From: Sphingobium herbicidovorans | Lineage (GTDB): Bacteria > Pseudomonadota > Alphaproteobacteria > Sphingomonadales > Sphingomonadaceae | Assembly (NCBI RefSeq): GCF_002080435.1 | Contig: NZ_CP020539.1 | Span: 1-64,000, forward strand | Length of the DNA stretch: 64,000 bases | Reading direction: 5' to 3' | Part shown: positions 7,922-15,981 of the stretch, one piece after another | Layout: each line of letters starts with the position of its first letter | Numbering within the stretch: position 1 is the first letter of the stretch | Translations under genes and position numbers: made by a program | Notes under the pieces: model-generated | What the model was told of the DNA's origin: nothing | Database searches by the model: none | Seen by the model: the letters and a program-made list of their open reading frames with translations, nothing else

Positions 7922-8697
7922 GCGACCTTGACGCCACCCTTGCAGACGAGCTGTATCGCGCGCTGCGCGAGGGGCGCACCGTGCCCCCGCTGATGGCGCG
8001 CCATCCGCAGCTTACCATCGATGACGCCTATGCCATCTCGCTTGGCGCGCTCGAACGCCGCAAGGCCGATGGCGAGCGCGTCATCGGCAAGAAGATCGGC
8101 GTTACGTCGAAGGCGGTGCAGGACATGCTGGGCGTCCATCAGCCCGACTTCGGCTTCCTCACCGACCGCATGTATATCGAGGGCGACATCGATGTCGCGG
8201 CGAACGGCCTCATCGCGCCGCGCGCCGAGGCCGAGATCGGCTTCATCCTGAAAGACAGCCTGAAAGGGCCGGGCGTCACCGCCGAAGACGTCATCGCCGC
8301 GACCGAGAGCATCGTCCCCTGTTTCGAGATCGTCGACAGCCGCATCCAGGACTGGAAGATCGGCATCGTCGACACCGTCGCCGACAATGCGTCCTGCGGC
8401 GTCTATGTGCTGGGCGACGCGCGCGTCGACCCCAGGGCGCACGACCTCCCCAACCTTCATGTCACCGTCACCAAGAATGGGCAGCCCCTGTCGGAAGGCT
8501 ATGGCCATGCGGTGCAGGGATCGCCCGCGCAAGCGGTCGCCTGGCTCGCCAACACGCTGGGCGCCTATGGCGTTACCCTGGATGCGGGGGATGTGATATT
8601 GTCGGGCAGCCTGGTGCCGCTCGAACCGGCAGCGCCAGGCGACGTGTTCGAGATGCAGCTCCACGGGGTTGGCGGCTGCACCGCGCGCTTTATCTGA
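7918..8697 (+). CDS. hsaE: HsaE, 2-hydroxyhexa-2,4-dienoate hydratase
   Basis: 259-aa member of the MhpD/TesE 2-hydroxypentadienoate hydratase family: YRALREGRTVPPL, KIGVTSKAVQDMLGVHQPDFGFLTDRM, and APRAEAEIGFILKDSL with the conserved acidic metal ligands. It hydrates the dienoate released by HsaD to 4-hydroxy-2-oxohexanoate. Starts with GTG at 7918 overlapping the hsaB stop by 4 bp. Family length is normal. Confidence 0.9.
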   Translation: MSDLDATLADELYRALREGRTVPPLMARHPQLTIDDAYAISLGALERRKADGERVIGKKIGVTSKAVQDMLGVHQPDFGFLTDRMYIEGDIDVAANGLIAPRAEAEIGFILKDSLKGPGVTAEDVIAATESIVPCFEIVDSRIQDWKIGIVDTVADNASCGVYVLGDARVDPRAHDLPNLHVTVTKNGQPLSEGYGHAVQGSPAQAVAWLANTLGAYGVTLDAGDVILSGSLVPLEPAAPGDVFEMQLHGVGGCTARFI

Positions 8698-8746
8698 ATA
8701 TGAAAAGTGGCGCATCGCTTGGGCGCGATGCCGTGAGGAGTGAATA

Positions 8747-9721
8747 ATGACGGGCAAGGTCAAGGCGGCGATCATCGGGTCGGGCAATATCGGCACCGAC
8801 CTCATGATCAAGATGATCAAATATCCCCAGAATATGGAACTGGTGGCCGTGGTCGGCATCGACGAGAAGTCCGAAGGGCTCGCCATGGCGCGCGAGCGCG
8901 GCGTCGCCACCACCCATGAGGGTTTAGAAGGCCTCATGAAGATGGACGTCTATCCCGACATCGGCATCGTGTTCGACGCAACCTCCGCCTATGCCCACAA
9001 GGTGCATGACGAAGCGCTGCGCAAGGACGGCAAGCAGGTGGTCGACCTGACCCCCGCCGCCATCGGTCCCTACACCATCCCCACCGTCAACGGCGAAGCC
9101 AATCTCGACGCGGGCAATGTCAACATGGTGACCTGCGGCGGCCAGGCGACGATCCCGATGGTTGCGGCGGTCAGCCAGGTCGCGACCGTCCATTATGCCG
9201 AGATCGTGGCGTCCGTCTCCTCGCGCTCGGCGGGGCCCGGCACCCGCGCCAATATCGACGAGTTCACCCGCACCACCGCTGGCGCCATCGAAAAGGTCGG
9301 GGGCGCAGCCCAAGGCAAGGCGATCATCATCCTCAATCCCGCCGAACCGCCGATGATCATGCGCGACACCGTCTTCACCCTGTCGGAAGGCGCTGACGAG
9401 GACACCATCCGCGCCTCGGTCGAGGCCATGGTCAAGAAGGTCCAGGCCTATGTGCCGGGCTATCGCCTCAAGCAGGAGGTGCAGTTCGAGCGCTTTGGCG
9501 ACAATAACAAGCTCACCATCCCGGGCCGCGGCGAGTTCACCGGCATCAAGACCATGATCCTGCTCGAGGTCGAAGGGGCGGGCGATTATCTGCCGAGCTA
9601 TTCGGGCAATCTCGACATCATGACCGCCGCCGCCAAGGCGACCGGCGAGCTGCTCGCGCAGCGCATCGCACAAGGAAAGACGGTGGCGGCCACCGGCTCG
9701 CTTGCCGAGACGGAGAGTTAA
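8747..9721 (+). CDS. hsaG: HsaG, acylating propanal/acetaldehyde dehydrogenase
   Basis: 324 aa, MhpF/BphJ family. Rossmann motif [11 protein letters not shown] at residues 9-19, catalytic Cys130 in [11 protein letters not shown], and [20 protein letters not shown] downstream. It converts the aldehyde channelled from HsaF, propanal in steroid ring-A degradation, to propionyl-CoA. Preceded by a 49-bp gap holding a small hairpin (GCATCGC 8712-8718 with GCGATGC 8725-8731) and a GAGGAG ribosome site. Followed 3 bp later by the partner aldolase. Confidence 0.92.
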   Translation: MTGKVKAAIIGSGNIGTDLMIKMIKYPQNMELVAVVGIDEKSEGLAMARERGVATTHEGLEGLMKMDVYPDIGIVFDATSAYAHKVHDEALRKDGKQVVDLTPAAIGPYTIPTVNGEANLDAGNVNMVTCGGQATIPMVAAVSQVATVHYAEIVASVSSRSAGPGTRANIDEFTRTTAGAIEKVGGAAQGKAIIILNPAEPPMIMRDTVFTLSEGADEDTIRASVEAMVKKVQAYVPGYRLKQEVQFERFGDNNKLTIPGRGEFTGIKTMILLEVEGAGDYLPSYSGNLDIMTAAAKATGELLAQRIAQGKTVAATGSLAETES

Positions 9722-9724
9722 GAC

Positions 9725-10771
9725 ATGACCAGCACATTCAACGTGGAAGCGGGCGACAAGCTCTATATCCAGGACGTCACCCTGCGCGATGGCATGCACG
9801 CCATCCGCCACATGTATGGCATCGATCATGTGAAATCGATCGCCAAGGCATTGGACGACGCAGGCGTCGACGCGATCGAGGTCGCCCATGGCGACGGCCT
9901 CAACGGCGCCAGCTTCAACTATGGCTTTGGCGCGCACACCGACTGGGAATGGCTCGAAGCGGTCGCCTCGGTGCTGACCAGGTCCGTGCTCACCACCCTC
10001 ATCTTGCCGGGCGTCGGCACGGTCGAGGAACTGAGGCGCGCCTATGATATCGGCGTGCGTTCGGTGCGCGTGGCGACCCACTGCACCGAGGCGGACGTTA
10101 GCAAGCAGCATATCGGCATCGCCCGCGACCTTGGCATGGACGTCTCGGGCTTCCTGATGATGAGCCACATGATCGACGCGGAGAAACTGGCTGAACAGGC
10201 GTTGCTCATGGAAAGCTATGGCGCGCAGTGCGTCTATGTGACCGACAGCGGCGGCGCGCTCGACATGGATGGGGTGAAGGCCCGCCTCGAAGCCTATGAC
10301 CGCGTCCTGAAGCCCGAGACCCAGCGCGGCATCCACGCCCACCATAATCTCAGCCTCGGCGTCGCCAACTCGATCGTCGCGGCCCAGTGCGGCGCGGTGC
10401 GCATCGACGCATCGCTGACCGGCATGGGCGCGGGCGCTGGCAATGCGCCATTGGAAGTGTTCATCGCCGCCGCCGACCGCAAGGGCTGGAACCATGGCTG
10501 CGACGTCAACGCGCTCATGGACGCGGCCGAGGATCTCGTCCGCCCGCTGCAGGACCGCCCGGTCCGGGTCGATCGCGAAACCCTCGCGCTTGGCTATGCA
10601 GGGGTCTATTCCTCCTTCCTGCGCCATGCTGAAAAGGCCGCCGAAACCTACGGCCTCGACACCCGCACCATCCTGGTTGAACTTGGCCGCCGCAAGATGG
10701 TCGGCGGACAGGAGGACATGATCGTCGACGTCGCCCTCGACATGGTCAAGGAACGCCAAACGGCCGCTTGA
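9725..10771 (+). CDS. hsaF: HsaF, 4-hydroxy-2-oxohexanoate (4-hydroxy-2-oxovalerate) aldolase
   Basis: 348 aa, MhpE/BphI aldolase with DRE-TIM fold. [13 protein letters not shown] at residues 17-29 contains the metal-binding Asp and catalytic Arg. [11 protein letters not shown] carries the paired His metal ligands. The C-terminal helical part ([20 protein letters not shown]) is the region contacting the dehydrogenase. It cleaves 4-hydroxy-2-oxohexanoate to pyruvate and propanal. Followed by a 20-bp inverted repeat that may end or attenuate the transcript. Confidence 0.92.
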   Translation: MTSTFNVEAGDKLYIQDVTLRDGMHAIRHMYGIDHVKSIAKALDDAGVDAIEVAHGDGLNGASFNYGFGAHTDWEWLEAVASVLTRSVLTTLILPGVGTVEELRRAYDIGVRSVRVATHCTEADVSKQHIGIARDLGMDVSGFLMMSHMIDAEKLAEQALLMESYGAQCVYVTDSGGALDMDGVKARLEAYDRVLKPETQRGIHAHHNLSLGVANSIVAAQCGAVRIDASLTGMGAGAGNAPLEVFIAAADRKGWNHGCDVNALMDAAEDLVRPLQDRPVRVDRETLALGYAGVYSSFLRHAEKAAETYGLDTRTILVELGRRKMVGGQEDMIVDVALDMVKERQTAA

Positions 10772-10915
10772 AGGACCGGCCGCTATTCAGCCCATACGGG
10801 CCTGCAAAGCGCGATTGTCTGCGCTTCGGTGCTCACGTACCTAAAGTACGCTGCGCTCCGATGCTCGAAAATCACTCTTTTCGGCTCCGTCTGAACTGAA
10901 TATCGGCCGGTCCTT
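10771..10915. repeat. Intergenic element bounded by 20-bp inverted repeats
   Basis: Arms at 10771-10790 and 10896-10915 are reverse complements at 19 of 20 positions (left arm AAGGACCGGCCGCTATTCAG). Between them are two direct 15-mers (TGCGCTTCGGTGCTC and TGCGCTCCGATGCTC, 13 of 15 identical) either side of the small hairpin CGTAC-CTAAA-GTACG. The layout is that of a REP-like or MITE-like intergenic element; it could also act as an attenuator between hsaF and the next gene. No transposase is present. Confidence 0.7.
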
Positions 10916-10945
10916 GAGACCCTTTGTTTGAGGAAAGGAGAGGAT

Positions 10946-11755
10946 ATGGCCGAAAGACGCCTGTCGCTCGACCATATAACCGTCACCGACACCACCCCCT
11001 GGCAACTCGCCGAAATCGCCGCGGAAGTGGGCTGCGCCGGCATCTGCCCGTTCCTCCATTCCATGGAGGTGCTGCCCGCCCTGCCGGACTATGACCTGAT
11101 ACGCGACCCGGCCGCCCTGCGCGCCACCCGCAACGCCCTTGCCGCCACCGGGGTCAAGATAGACCTCATCTACCCCTTCACCATGGCAGGGCGCACCAAC
11201 CCCCAGGACTTCGCCCCCGCACTCGAAACCGGCGCGGCGCTCGGCGCACCCCGCGCCAATGTGCTCTGCTACGACCGCGATCCCGTCCGCCGCACCGAAA
11301 GGCTCATCGAACTGGCCGAACTCGCCGCCACGTTCGACATCGCCCTCGCCATCGAATTCTATCTCCCCTCACAGATCAGAACCCTGCGCGAAACCATCGA
11401 CCAGATCGAACGCACAGGCCGCAGCGACATCGGCATCACCGCCGACCTCCTCCACATCATGCGCGGACCCGAACCAGAACAAAGCTTCGCACTCCTCAAA
11501 CACCCCGCCATCGCCATCGCACAAATCGCCGACGGCCCCGCAACCATCAACCCCGATACCCTCGAATGGGAAGCAGGCATCCAGCGCCTCCTCCCAGGAC
11601 AAGGCGCGTTCAACATCCCCAAATTTATCAACGCTCTCAACGCAAACACACCCCTCAGCATCGAAATACCACAACAAAACAACATCACAGCCCAAAACCC
11701 CAAACAACGCGCACAAAACGCCGTCAACGCAGCAATGGGGTTCCTGCCGGACTGA
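10946..11755 (+). CDS. Sugar-phosphate isomerase/epimerase-like TIM-barrel protein
   Basis: 269 aa of the xylose-isomerase-like TIM-barrel superfamily: LSLDHITVTDTTPWQLAEIAAEVGCAGICPF, IDLIYPFTMAGRT, ALGAPRANVLCYDRD, and ITADLLHIMRG with the expected metal-ligand pattern. The ATG at 10946 follows GGAAAGGAGAGG; a TTG at 10928 is less likely. It lies at the end of the hsa operon behind an inverted repeat, so a steroid role is only suggested by position. The last 300 bp use codons ending in C or A and are poor in G, unlike the hsa genes before it. Confidence 0.7.
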   Translation: MAERRLSLDHITVTDTTPWQLAEIAAEVGCAGICPFLHSMEVLPALPDYDLIRDPAALRATRNALAATGVKIDLIYPFTMAGRTNPQDFAPALETGAALGAPRANVLCYDRDPVRRTERLIELAELAATFDIALAIEFYLPSQIRTLRETIDQIERTGRSDIGITADLLHIMRGPEPEQSFALLKHPAIAIAQIADGPATINPDTLEWEAGIQRLLPGQGAFNIPKFINALNANTPLSIEIPQQNNITAQNPKQRAQNAVNAAMGFLPD

Positions 11756-11994
11756 ACTCGATTCGATCCCTGTTTGGCCTGGCATGAAAATTTTTCGCGT
11801 GGCTGTAATGCTCCCTTTGTTACGCATCACGGGGAATGGTCGATCAGCAGGGTCGCAACATTCGCCGCGATATGCATGATTGCTGTGCATTGCCAAAGGA
11901 GCCGCAACAGCAGGCGAAGGCAGGACCGGCAGGCTCTGTGGCGCTCTTTCTGTTCGCGCGCTATGGGCATTTCCAACACGGGAGGCGTGGCGGC

Positions 11995-12477
11995 ATGCAG
12001 ATAAGGAATGGGCGGGCGATATCAGTTCCTTCGTTGGACGCTCTGGACAATAATATCATCGATATCCTGCGCACGAACGGCCGGGCGACCAATCAGGATA
12101 TTGCGCAGCAATTGTCGGTGACGGCGGCAACCGTTTCGGCGCGCCTGCAAAAGATGGAGGATGCGCGGGCAATGCGCGTGGTCGCGGTAACCGACTTCGC
12201 AGCTCGCGGTTATAATGTCATCATCGCCGTGGGCGTCCGCGTGCAGGGCCGCAATATTCAGGATGTAGGTCGCGATCTGGCGAAATTTCCTGAAGTGCTG
12301 AGCGTCAACGCGATGAATGGCGGCCATGACTTGGAGCTGCTGGTCGCGCTGCACGACTTTTCCGAGATACAGGAATTTCTCTACGATCATATTTCCGGCA
12401 TCGAAGGCGTTGCCCAGATCGATTCCGGGATCGCGGTGGATATCGTCAAATATGAATTCAACGTGGTGCCGCTATGA
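11995..12477 (+). CDS. Lrp/AsnC-family transcriptional regulator (first of a pair)
   Basis: 160 aa. N-terminal winged helix (LDALDNNIIDILRTNGRATNQDIAQQLSVTAATVSARLQKM, residues about 12-52) followed by the alpha-beta RAM ligand/dimer domain (VIIAVGVRVQGRNIQDVGRDLAKFPEVLSVNAMNGGHDLELLVAL). The start at 11995 is set by the GGAGG at 11981-11985; the open frame extends upstream without family features. It overlaps the next Lrp gene by ATGA. The pair could control the steroid operons on one side or the valine genes on the other. Confidence 0.85.
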   Translation: MQIRNGRAISVPSLDALDNNIIDILRTNGRATNQDIAQQLSVTAATVSARLQKMEDARAMRVVAVTDFAARGYNVIIAVGVRVQGRNIQDVGRDLAKFPEVLSVNAMNGGHDLELLVALHDFSEIQEFLYDHISGIEGVAQIDSGIAVDIVKYEFNVVPL

Positions 12478-12962
12478 CTGAAATGAGCCGACACCGGCTC
12501 GATCCGCTGGACCGCAAGATCGTCGAGAAGCTGTCGCGCGATGCGCGGATCTCCAACCGGGCGATCGCAGCGGAACTGGGCGTGACGGAGGGCACTATCC
12601 GGTCACGGATCAAGCGGTTGCAGAATGAAGGGTCGATCCACTTCACCGTGGTGACGGATTTTCGCCTGGCTGGATCGCCAAACCTGTGCATGATGGGCAT
12701 TGATGCCGATCCGTCACGGGTCAAGGAGCTTGCCGAGCAGTTAAGGCGTATTCCACAGATCAACTGCGTGGTGCTGCTACTGGGCCGTTTCGACTTGCTG
12801 GCGATGGGCCTTTTCACCAACATCGAGCAGCTGAACGAGCTGGTGACGAAGCGCATTCGCAGCCTGCCTGGCGTGCAGCGGGTGGAGACGTCGATTTCGG
12901 TCCACAGCCTGAAATATGAAGCGGGCGTGGCGAAGATCACCCCGCCGGCCAAGGCGGAGTAA
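12474..12962 (+). CDS. Lrp/AsnC-family transcriptional regulator (second of a pair)
   Basis: 162 aa. Winged helix LDPLDRKIVEKLSRDARISNRAIAAELGVTEGTIRSRIKRLQ (residues 8-49), then a RAM domain (NLCMMGIDADPSRVKELAEQLRRIPQINCVVLLLGRFDLLAMGLF). The start overlaps the previous stop by 4 bp, so the two subunits are made together. Their C-terminal parts share features (YDHISGIEGV / RIRSLPGVQRVETSISV), consistent with a hetero-oligomer. A weak hairpin (GCGTCC/GGACGC) follows the stop. Ligand unknown. Confidence 0.86.
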   Translation: MTEMSRHRLDPLDRKIVEKLSRDARISNRAIAAELGVTEGTIRSRIKRLQNEGSIHFTVVTDFRLAGSPNLCMMGIDADPSRVKELAEQLRRIPQINCVVLLLGRFDLLAMGLFTNIEQLNELVTKRIRSLPGVQRVETSISVHSLKYEAGVAKITPPAKAE

Positions 12963-13027
12963 AGCGTCCCTATCTGGCATTCGCCACAAGGACGCCTACA
13001 TCCGCTGCGCTATCGCTGCTTCCCATT

Positions 13028-13960
13028 TCAAGGTCTGGACGAAACTGCCCGGTCGCCGAGCAGGCCGTGCATGCGCAACCAGGCGGTAAATTGCGGGAGA
13101 AGTCCGACAGATGTGGTGCCGGGGCGACCTATGCCGAAGCCATGGTCGCCTCGTTCATAGGCGTGCAGCTCGACCGGGCGGCGCGCCTTGCGCCACGCGT
13201 CCGCAATGGCGAAGCCCTGATTCTTGAACAGGCTGTCGTCCATGGCGATGGCATTGAACATGGGCGGGGCGTCGGCAGGCACGGTGACAGCGGCCATGGG
13301 GCCATAAATATAGCCGATGAAGGCGGGGCGAGCGTCGCCCTGTCCTTCCAGAGTGGCGTTAAGGGCGGTCATGGCGCCCGCCGAAAAGCCGATCATGCCA
13401 ACGCGGGAGGGGTCGATGCGGAAAGCTTTCGCTCGGCTGCGGACAAGCGCCAGCGCCGCGAGCGCATCCTGCGTGGCTCGCGCTTCCTTGAGCCCGGCGC
13501 CGATATCATTCCTGCTCGCCTGCGCCATGCGCTGGCCAAGCGCCTTCATATATTCTTTCCAGTCGCGTGGCGTTTCGTTGAGGCGGTATTTGAGGACGAA
13601 GGCGGCGATGCCCTGATCGGCGAGCCAGCGGGCTATCTCCTCACCTTCGCTGGACATGGATAGCGACATGAAGGCGCCGCCGGGCGCGACCACGACGCCT
13701 GCGCCGGTCGCTTTGGCCGGATCGGGCAGATAGGGGGTGATGGTAGGTCGGGTTACGTTGCGGACAGTCGTGTTTTCAATGACGACCTGACCGAACCTGC
13801 CGCTGACATGCTCCCATTGTTCATTGTCGACATCTTTCGCCGCTGCGGAATAGAGCGGAATTTCCGCCATTTTGGGGCGCTCGATCGGCGTGGCTTGCAT
13901 CTGCGCTGAGGCAGGGGTGGCCATCGCCAAAATCAGGGCAGTCAGAACCAGGCGCTTCAT
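13028..13960 (-). CDS. Secreted alpha/beta-hydrolase (esterase/xylanase-type carbohydrate esterase-like)
   Basis: 310 aa with a clear signal peptide (MKRLVLTALILAMATPASA, cleavage before Q). The alpha/beta-hydrolase core has VVVAPGGAFMSLSMSSEGEEIARWLADQGIAAFVLKYRL, the nucleophile GFSAGAM near residue 190 and a C-terminal His in YERGDHGFG. Similar proteins are annotated as endo-1,4-beta-xylanase or acetyl-xylan esterase relatives, but the substrate cannot be told. Lies 42 bp downstream of mmsB on the same strand and may share its transcript. Confidence 0.75.
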   Translation of the reverse strand: MKRLVLTALILAMATPASAQMQATPIERPKMAEIPLYSAAAKDVDNEQWEHVSGRFGQVVIENTTVRNVTRPTITPYLPDPAKATGAGVVVAPGGAFMSLSMSSEGEEIARWLADQGIAAFVLKYRLNETPRDWKEYMKALGQRMAQASRNDIGAGLKEARATQDALAALALVRSRAKAFRIDPSRVGMIGFSAGAMTALNATLEGQGDARPAFIGYIYGPMAAVTVPADAPPMFNAIAMDDSLFKNQGFAIADAWRKARRPVELHAYERGDHGFGIGRPGTTSVGLLPQFTAWLRMHGLLGDRAVSSRP

Positions 13961-14002
13961 TGAACGAATCTCCTCTAATCCATAATCTATACGGCGAACG
14001 GC

Positions 14003-14887
14003 CTATTTCCCTTCGAGCAATTCGATCATCAGGGAAAAGTCGCGGGCGGCTTCCCCCCGGTTGGCCAGCAATTGGTAAAGCGCTTCGGCGGCGTTGCCCA
14101 TGGGAACGCTGGCGTTGACAGATGCGGCGGCTTGCGTCGCGAGCTTCAGGTCCTTGAGCATCAGGCCCACCGCGAAGCCGCCCTGATAACCATTGTCGGA
14201 TGGGCTTTGCGGGCCGACGCCGGGGACGGGGCAATAGCTGGTCATCGACCAGCTCTGGCCCGACGATACGCTGGAAATGTCGTAAAAGGTCTGTGGGTCG
14301 AGGCCGAGCTTTTTCGCCATGGCGAAGCTTTCGCAGGTAGCGACCATGGTCGCGCCCAGCAGCATGTTGTTGCAGATCTTGGCCGCCTGACCATTGCCCG
14401 CGCCGCCGGCGTGGATGACGGCCTTGCCCATAGCCGCGAGTATGGGCTTTGCGCGGCCGAAGGCGGCGTCGCTGCCCCCGACCATGAAGGTAAGCGTTCC
14501 GCCAGCGGCGGCGGCGATGCCGCCCGAGACGGGAGCATCGACCATTTCGAAGCCCTTTGCCTGCGCCGCTTCCTCCACCCGGCGGGCGGTGGCGACGTCG
14601 ATCGTGGAGCAATCCAGGAACAGCGCGCCGGGCTGCGCAGCGTCGAAGATTTCGCCGGTATAGACGCTTTCCACATGGCTCCCGGCGGGGAGCATGGAGA
14701 CGACGGCGTCGGCCTGGGCAACGGCTTCGGCGGCGCTGGCGCAGCGAACAGCGCCTGCCGCTTCCGCCTTTGCCAGCGCATCGTCGGACAGGTCGAAGGC
14801 GCGGACGGCAAAGCCGTTCTTCAACAGGTTGGCGGCCATGCCGCCGCCCATATTGCCAAGTCCGATGAAGGCGATGGTCTGGCTCAT
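14003..14887 (-). CDS. mmsB: 3-hydroxyisobutyrate dehydrogenase
   Basis: 294 aa, beta-hydroxyacid dehydrogenase family. NAD-binding FIGLGNMGGGMAANLLKNG at residues 7-25, substrate motif DAPVSGGIAAAAGGTLTFMVGG, catalytic Lys in GNGQAAKICNNMLL, and a C-terminal GFAVGLMLKDLKLA cofactor motif. Oxidises 3-hydroxyisobutyrate to methylmalonate semialdehyde in valine degradation. The two genes transcribed before it (isobutyryl-CoA dehydrogenase and the CoA hydrolase) are the preceding steps, so the pathway assignment is strong. No mmsA is in the window. Confidence 0.92.
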   Translation of the reverse strand: MSQTIAFIGLGNMGGGMAANLLKNGFAVRAFDLSDDALAKAEAAGAVRCASAAEAVAQADAVVSMLPAGSHVESVYTGEIFDAAQPGALFLDCSTIDVATARRVEEAAQAKGFEMVDAPVSGGIAAAAGGTLTFMVGGSDAAFGRAKPILAAMGKAVIHAGGAGNGQAAKICNNMLLGATMVATCESFAMAKKLGLDPQTFYDISSVSSGQSWSMTSYCPVPGVGPQSPSDNGYQGGFAVGLMLKDLKLATQAAASVNASVPMGNAAEALYQLLANRGEAARDFSLMIELLEGK

Positions 14888-14911
14888 GTCAGGCTCTCCT
14901 CTTTGTTCCTG

Positions 14912-15970
14912 TCAGCCGCGCAGGCCGGGCAGCGGCGTCCATTCCTTTTCCGGCGGCAGCGGCGCGAAGAGGCTGTCGATCAGATCGTCGGTCACTTCCT
15001 CGGGCGTCGCGGGGTTCCAGATGGGCGCATTGTCCTTGTCGAAGATTACCGCGCGCACGCCTTCGATGAAGTCGGGGCGGCGGATGACATGGCAGCCGAT
15101 GCGATATTCGTTGCGCATATTGTCGGCGAAGTCGGTGAAAGCCGCGCCCTCCGCCATCTGCCGCAGGGCGACCTTGATCGTCTGGGGGGATTTGGTGGCG
15201 AGGGTGGCAAGCTGGGCCTGCGCCCATTCCGATCCGTCCGCCCGGAGCGCGGCAAGTATATCTTCATAGCGGTCCGAGGCGAAGAGGCGGTCGATATCCG
15301 CGCGCTGCGCTTCCCAGTCGGAAGGCGGCGGGGTGTCGCTCATCTCGTCAAGGATTTCGCCAAGGCCGTCCGGGTCGGCGATGATCCGCGCCTTTACGGC
15401 GTCCAGCTTGTCCGACGCCATATAATGGGTGGCGATGCCGATCGCGAGGCAGTCCGCGCCCTTGATGCGTGCGCCCGTGGTCGCGAGCCATGCCCCCGTG
15501 CGACCGGGCATGCGGGGGAGGAACCAGCCGCCGCCCACGTCCGGGAACAGGCCGATGCCGGTTTCGGGCATGGCGTAGGTGGTGCGTTCGGTCGCTATGC
15601 GGTAGCGGGCAGGATCGGAAATGCCGACGCCGCCGCCCATGACGATGCCGTCGATGAAGGCGATGACCGGCTTTTCATAGACGAAGAGCAGATGGTTGAG
15701 GCGATATTCCGTGTGGAAGAATCGTTCGGCCTCCACGCAGTCGCCCTTCGCGCTGCGCGCGAGCATGGCGATGTCGCCGCCCGCGCAGAAACCCCTACCT
15801 TCCGCATGGTCCAGCATCACCGCGACGACGCTGTCGTCCTGACGCCATGCCAGCAGCGTTTCGATCATGGCGGCGCACATCTCGGTGGTCAGCGCGTGGA
15901 TCGCCCTGGGCCGGTTCAGCCGGATGCGGCCGACGCCATTGTCGATCGAAATCAGAAGCTGGTCGGTCAT
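14912..15970 (-). CDS. 3-hydroxyisobutyryl-CoA hydrolase (crotonase family)
   Basis: 352 aa, length and motifs of the HIBYL-CoA hydrolase branch of crotonases: DHAEGRGFCAGGDIAML, FIDGIVMGGGVGISDP, YAMPETGIGLFPDVGGGWFLPRMPG, and the C-terminal extension ending EEVTDDLIDSLFAPLPPEKEW. Releases free 3-hydroxyisobutyrate for mmsB. Two adjacent ATGs (15973 and 15970) follow GGGAG; the second has the better spacing. Sits 11 bp after the acyl-CoA dehydrogenase and 24 bp before mmsB. A separate valine enoyl-CoA hydratase is not seen here. Confidence 0.88.
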   Translation of the reverse strand: MTDQLLISIDNGVGRIRLNRPRAIHALTTEMCAAMIETLLAWRQDDSVVAVMLDHAEGRGFCAGGDIAMLARSAKGDCVEAERFFHTEYRLNHLLFVYEKPVIAFIDGIVMGGGVGISDPARYRIATERTTYAMPETGIGLFPDVGGGWFLPRMPGRTGAWLATTGARIKGADCLAIGIATHYMASDKLDAVKARIIADPDGLGEILDEMSDTPPPSDWEAQRADIDRLFASDRYEDILAALRADGSEWAQAQLATLATKSPQTIKVALRQMAEGAAFTDFADNMRNEYRIGCHVIRRPDFIEGVRAVIFDKDNAPIWNPATPEEVTDDLIDSLFAPLPPEKEWTPLPGLRG

Positions 15971-15981
15971 CATCTCTCCCA

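Noticed and set aside
8924..10759. A 611-codon open frame antisense to hsaG and hsaF
   Set aside because: Mirror of two clearly conserved genes in GC-rich DNA; composition His/Ala/Gly/Asp-rich and no family features.
12962..13027. Rho-independent terminator after the Lrp pair
   Set aside because: GCGTCC/GGACGC can pair but the loop is long and there is no T-run after it.
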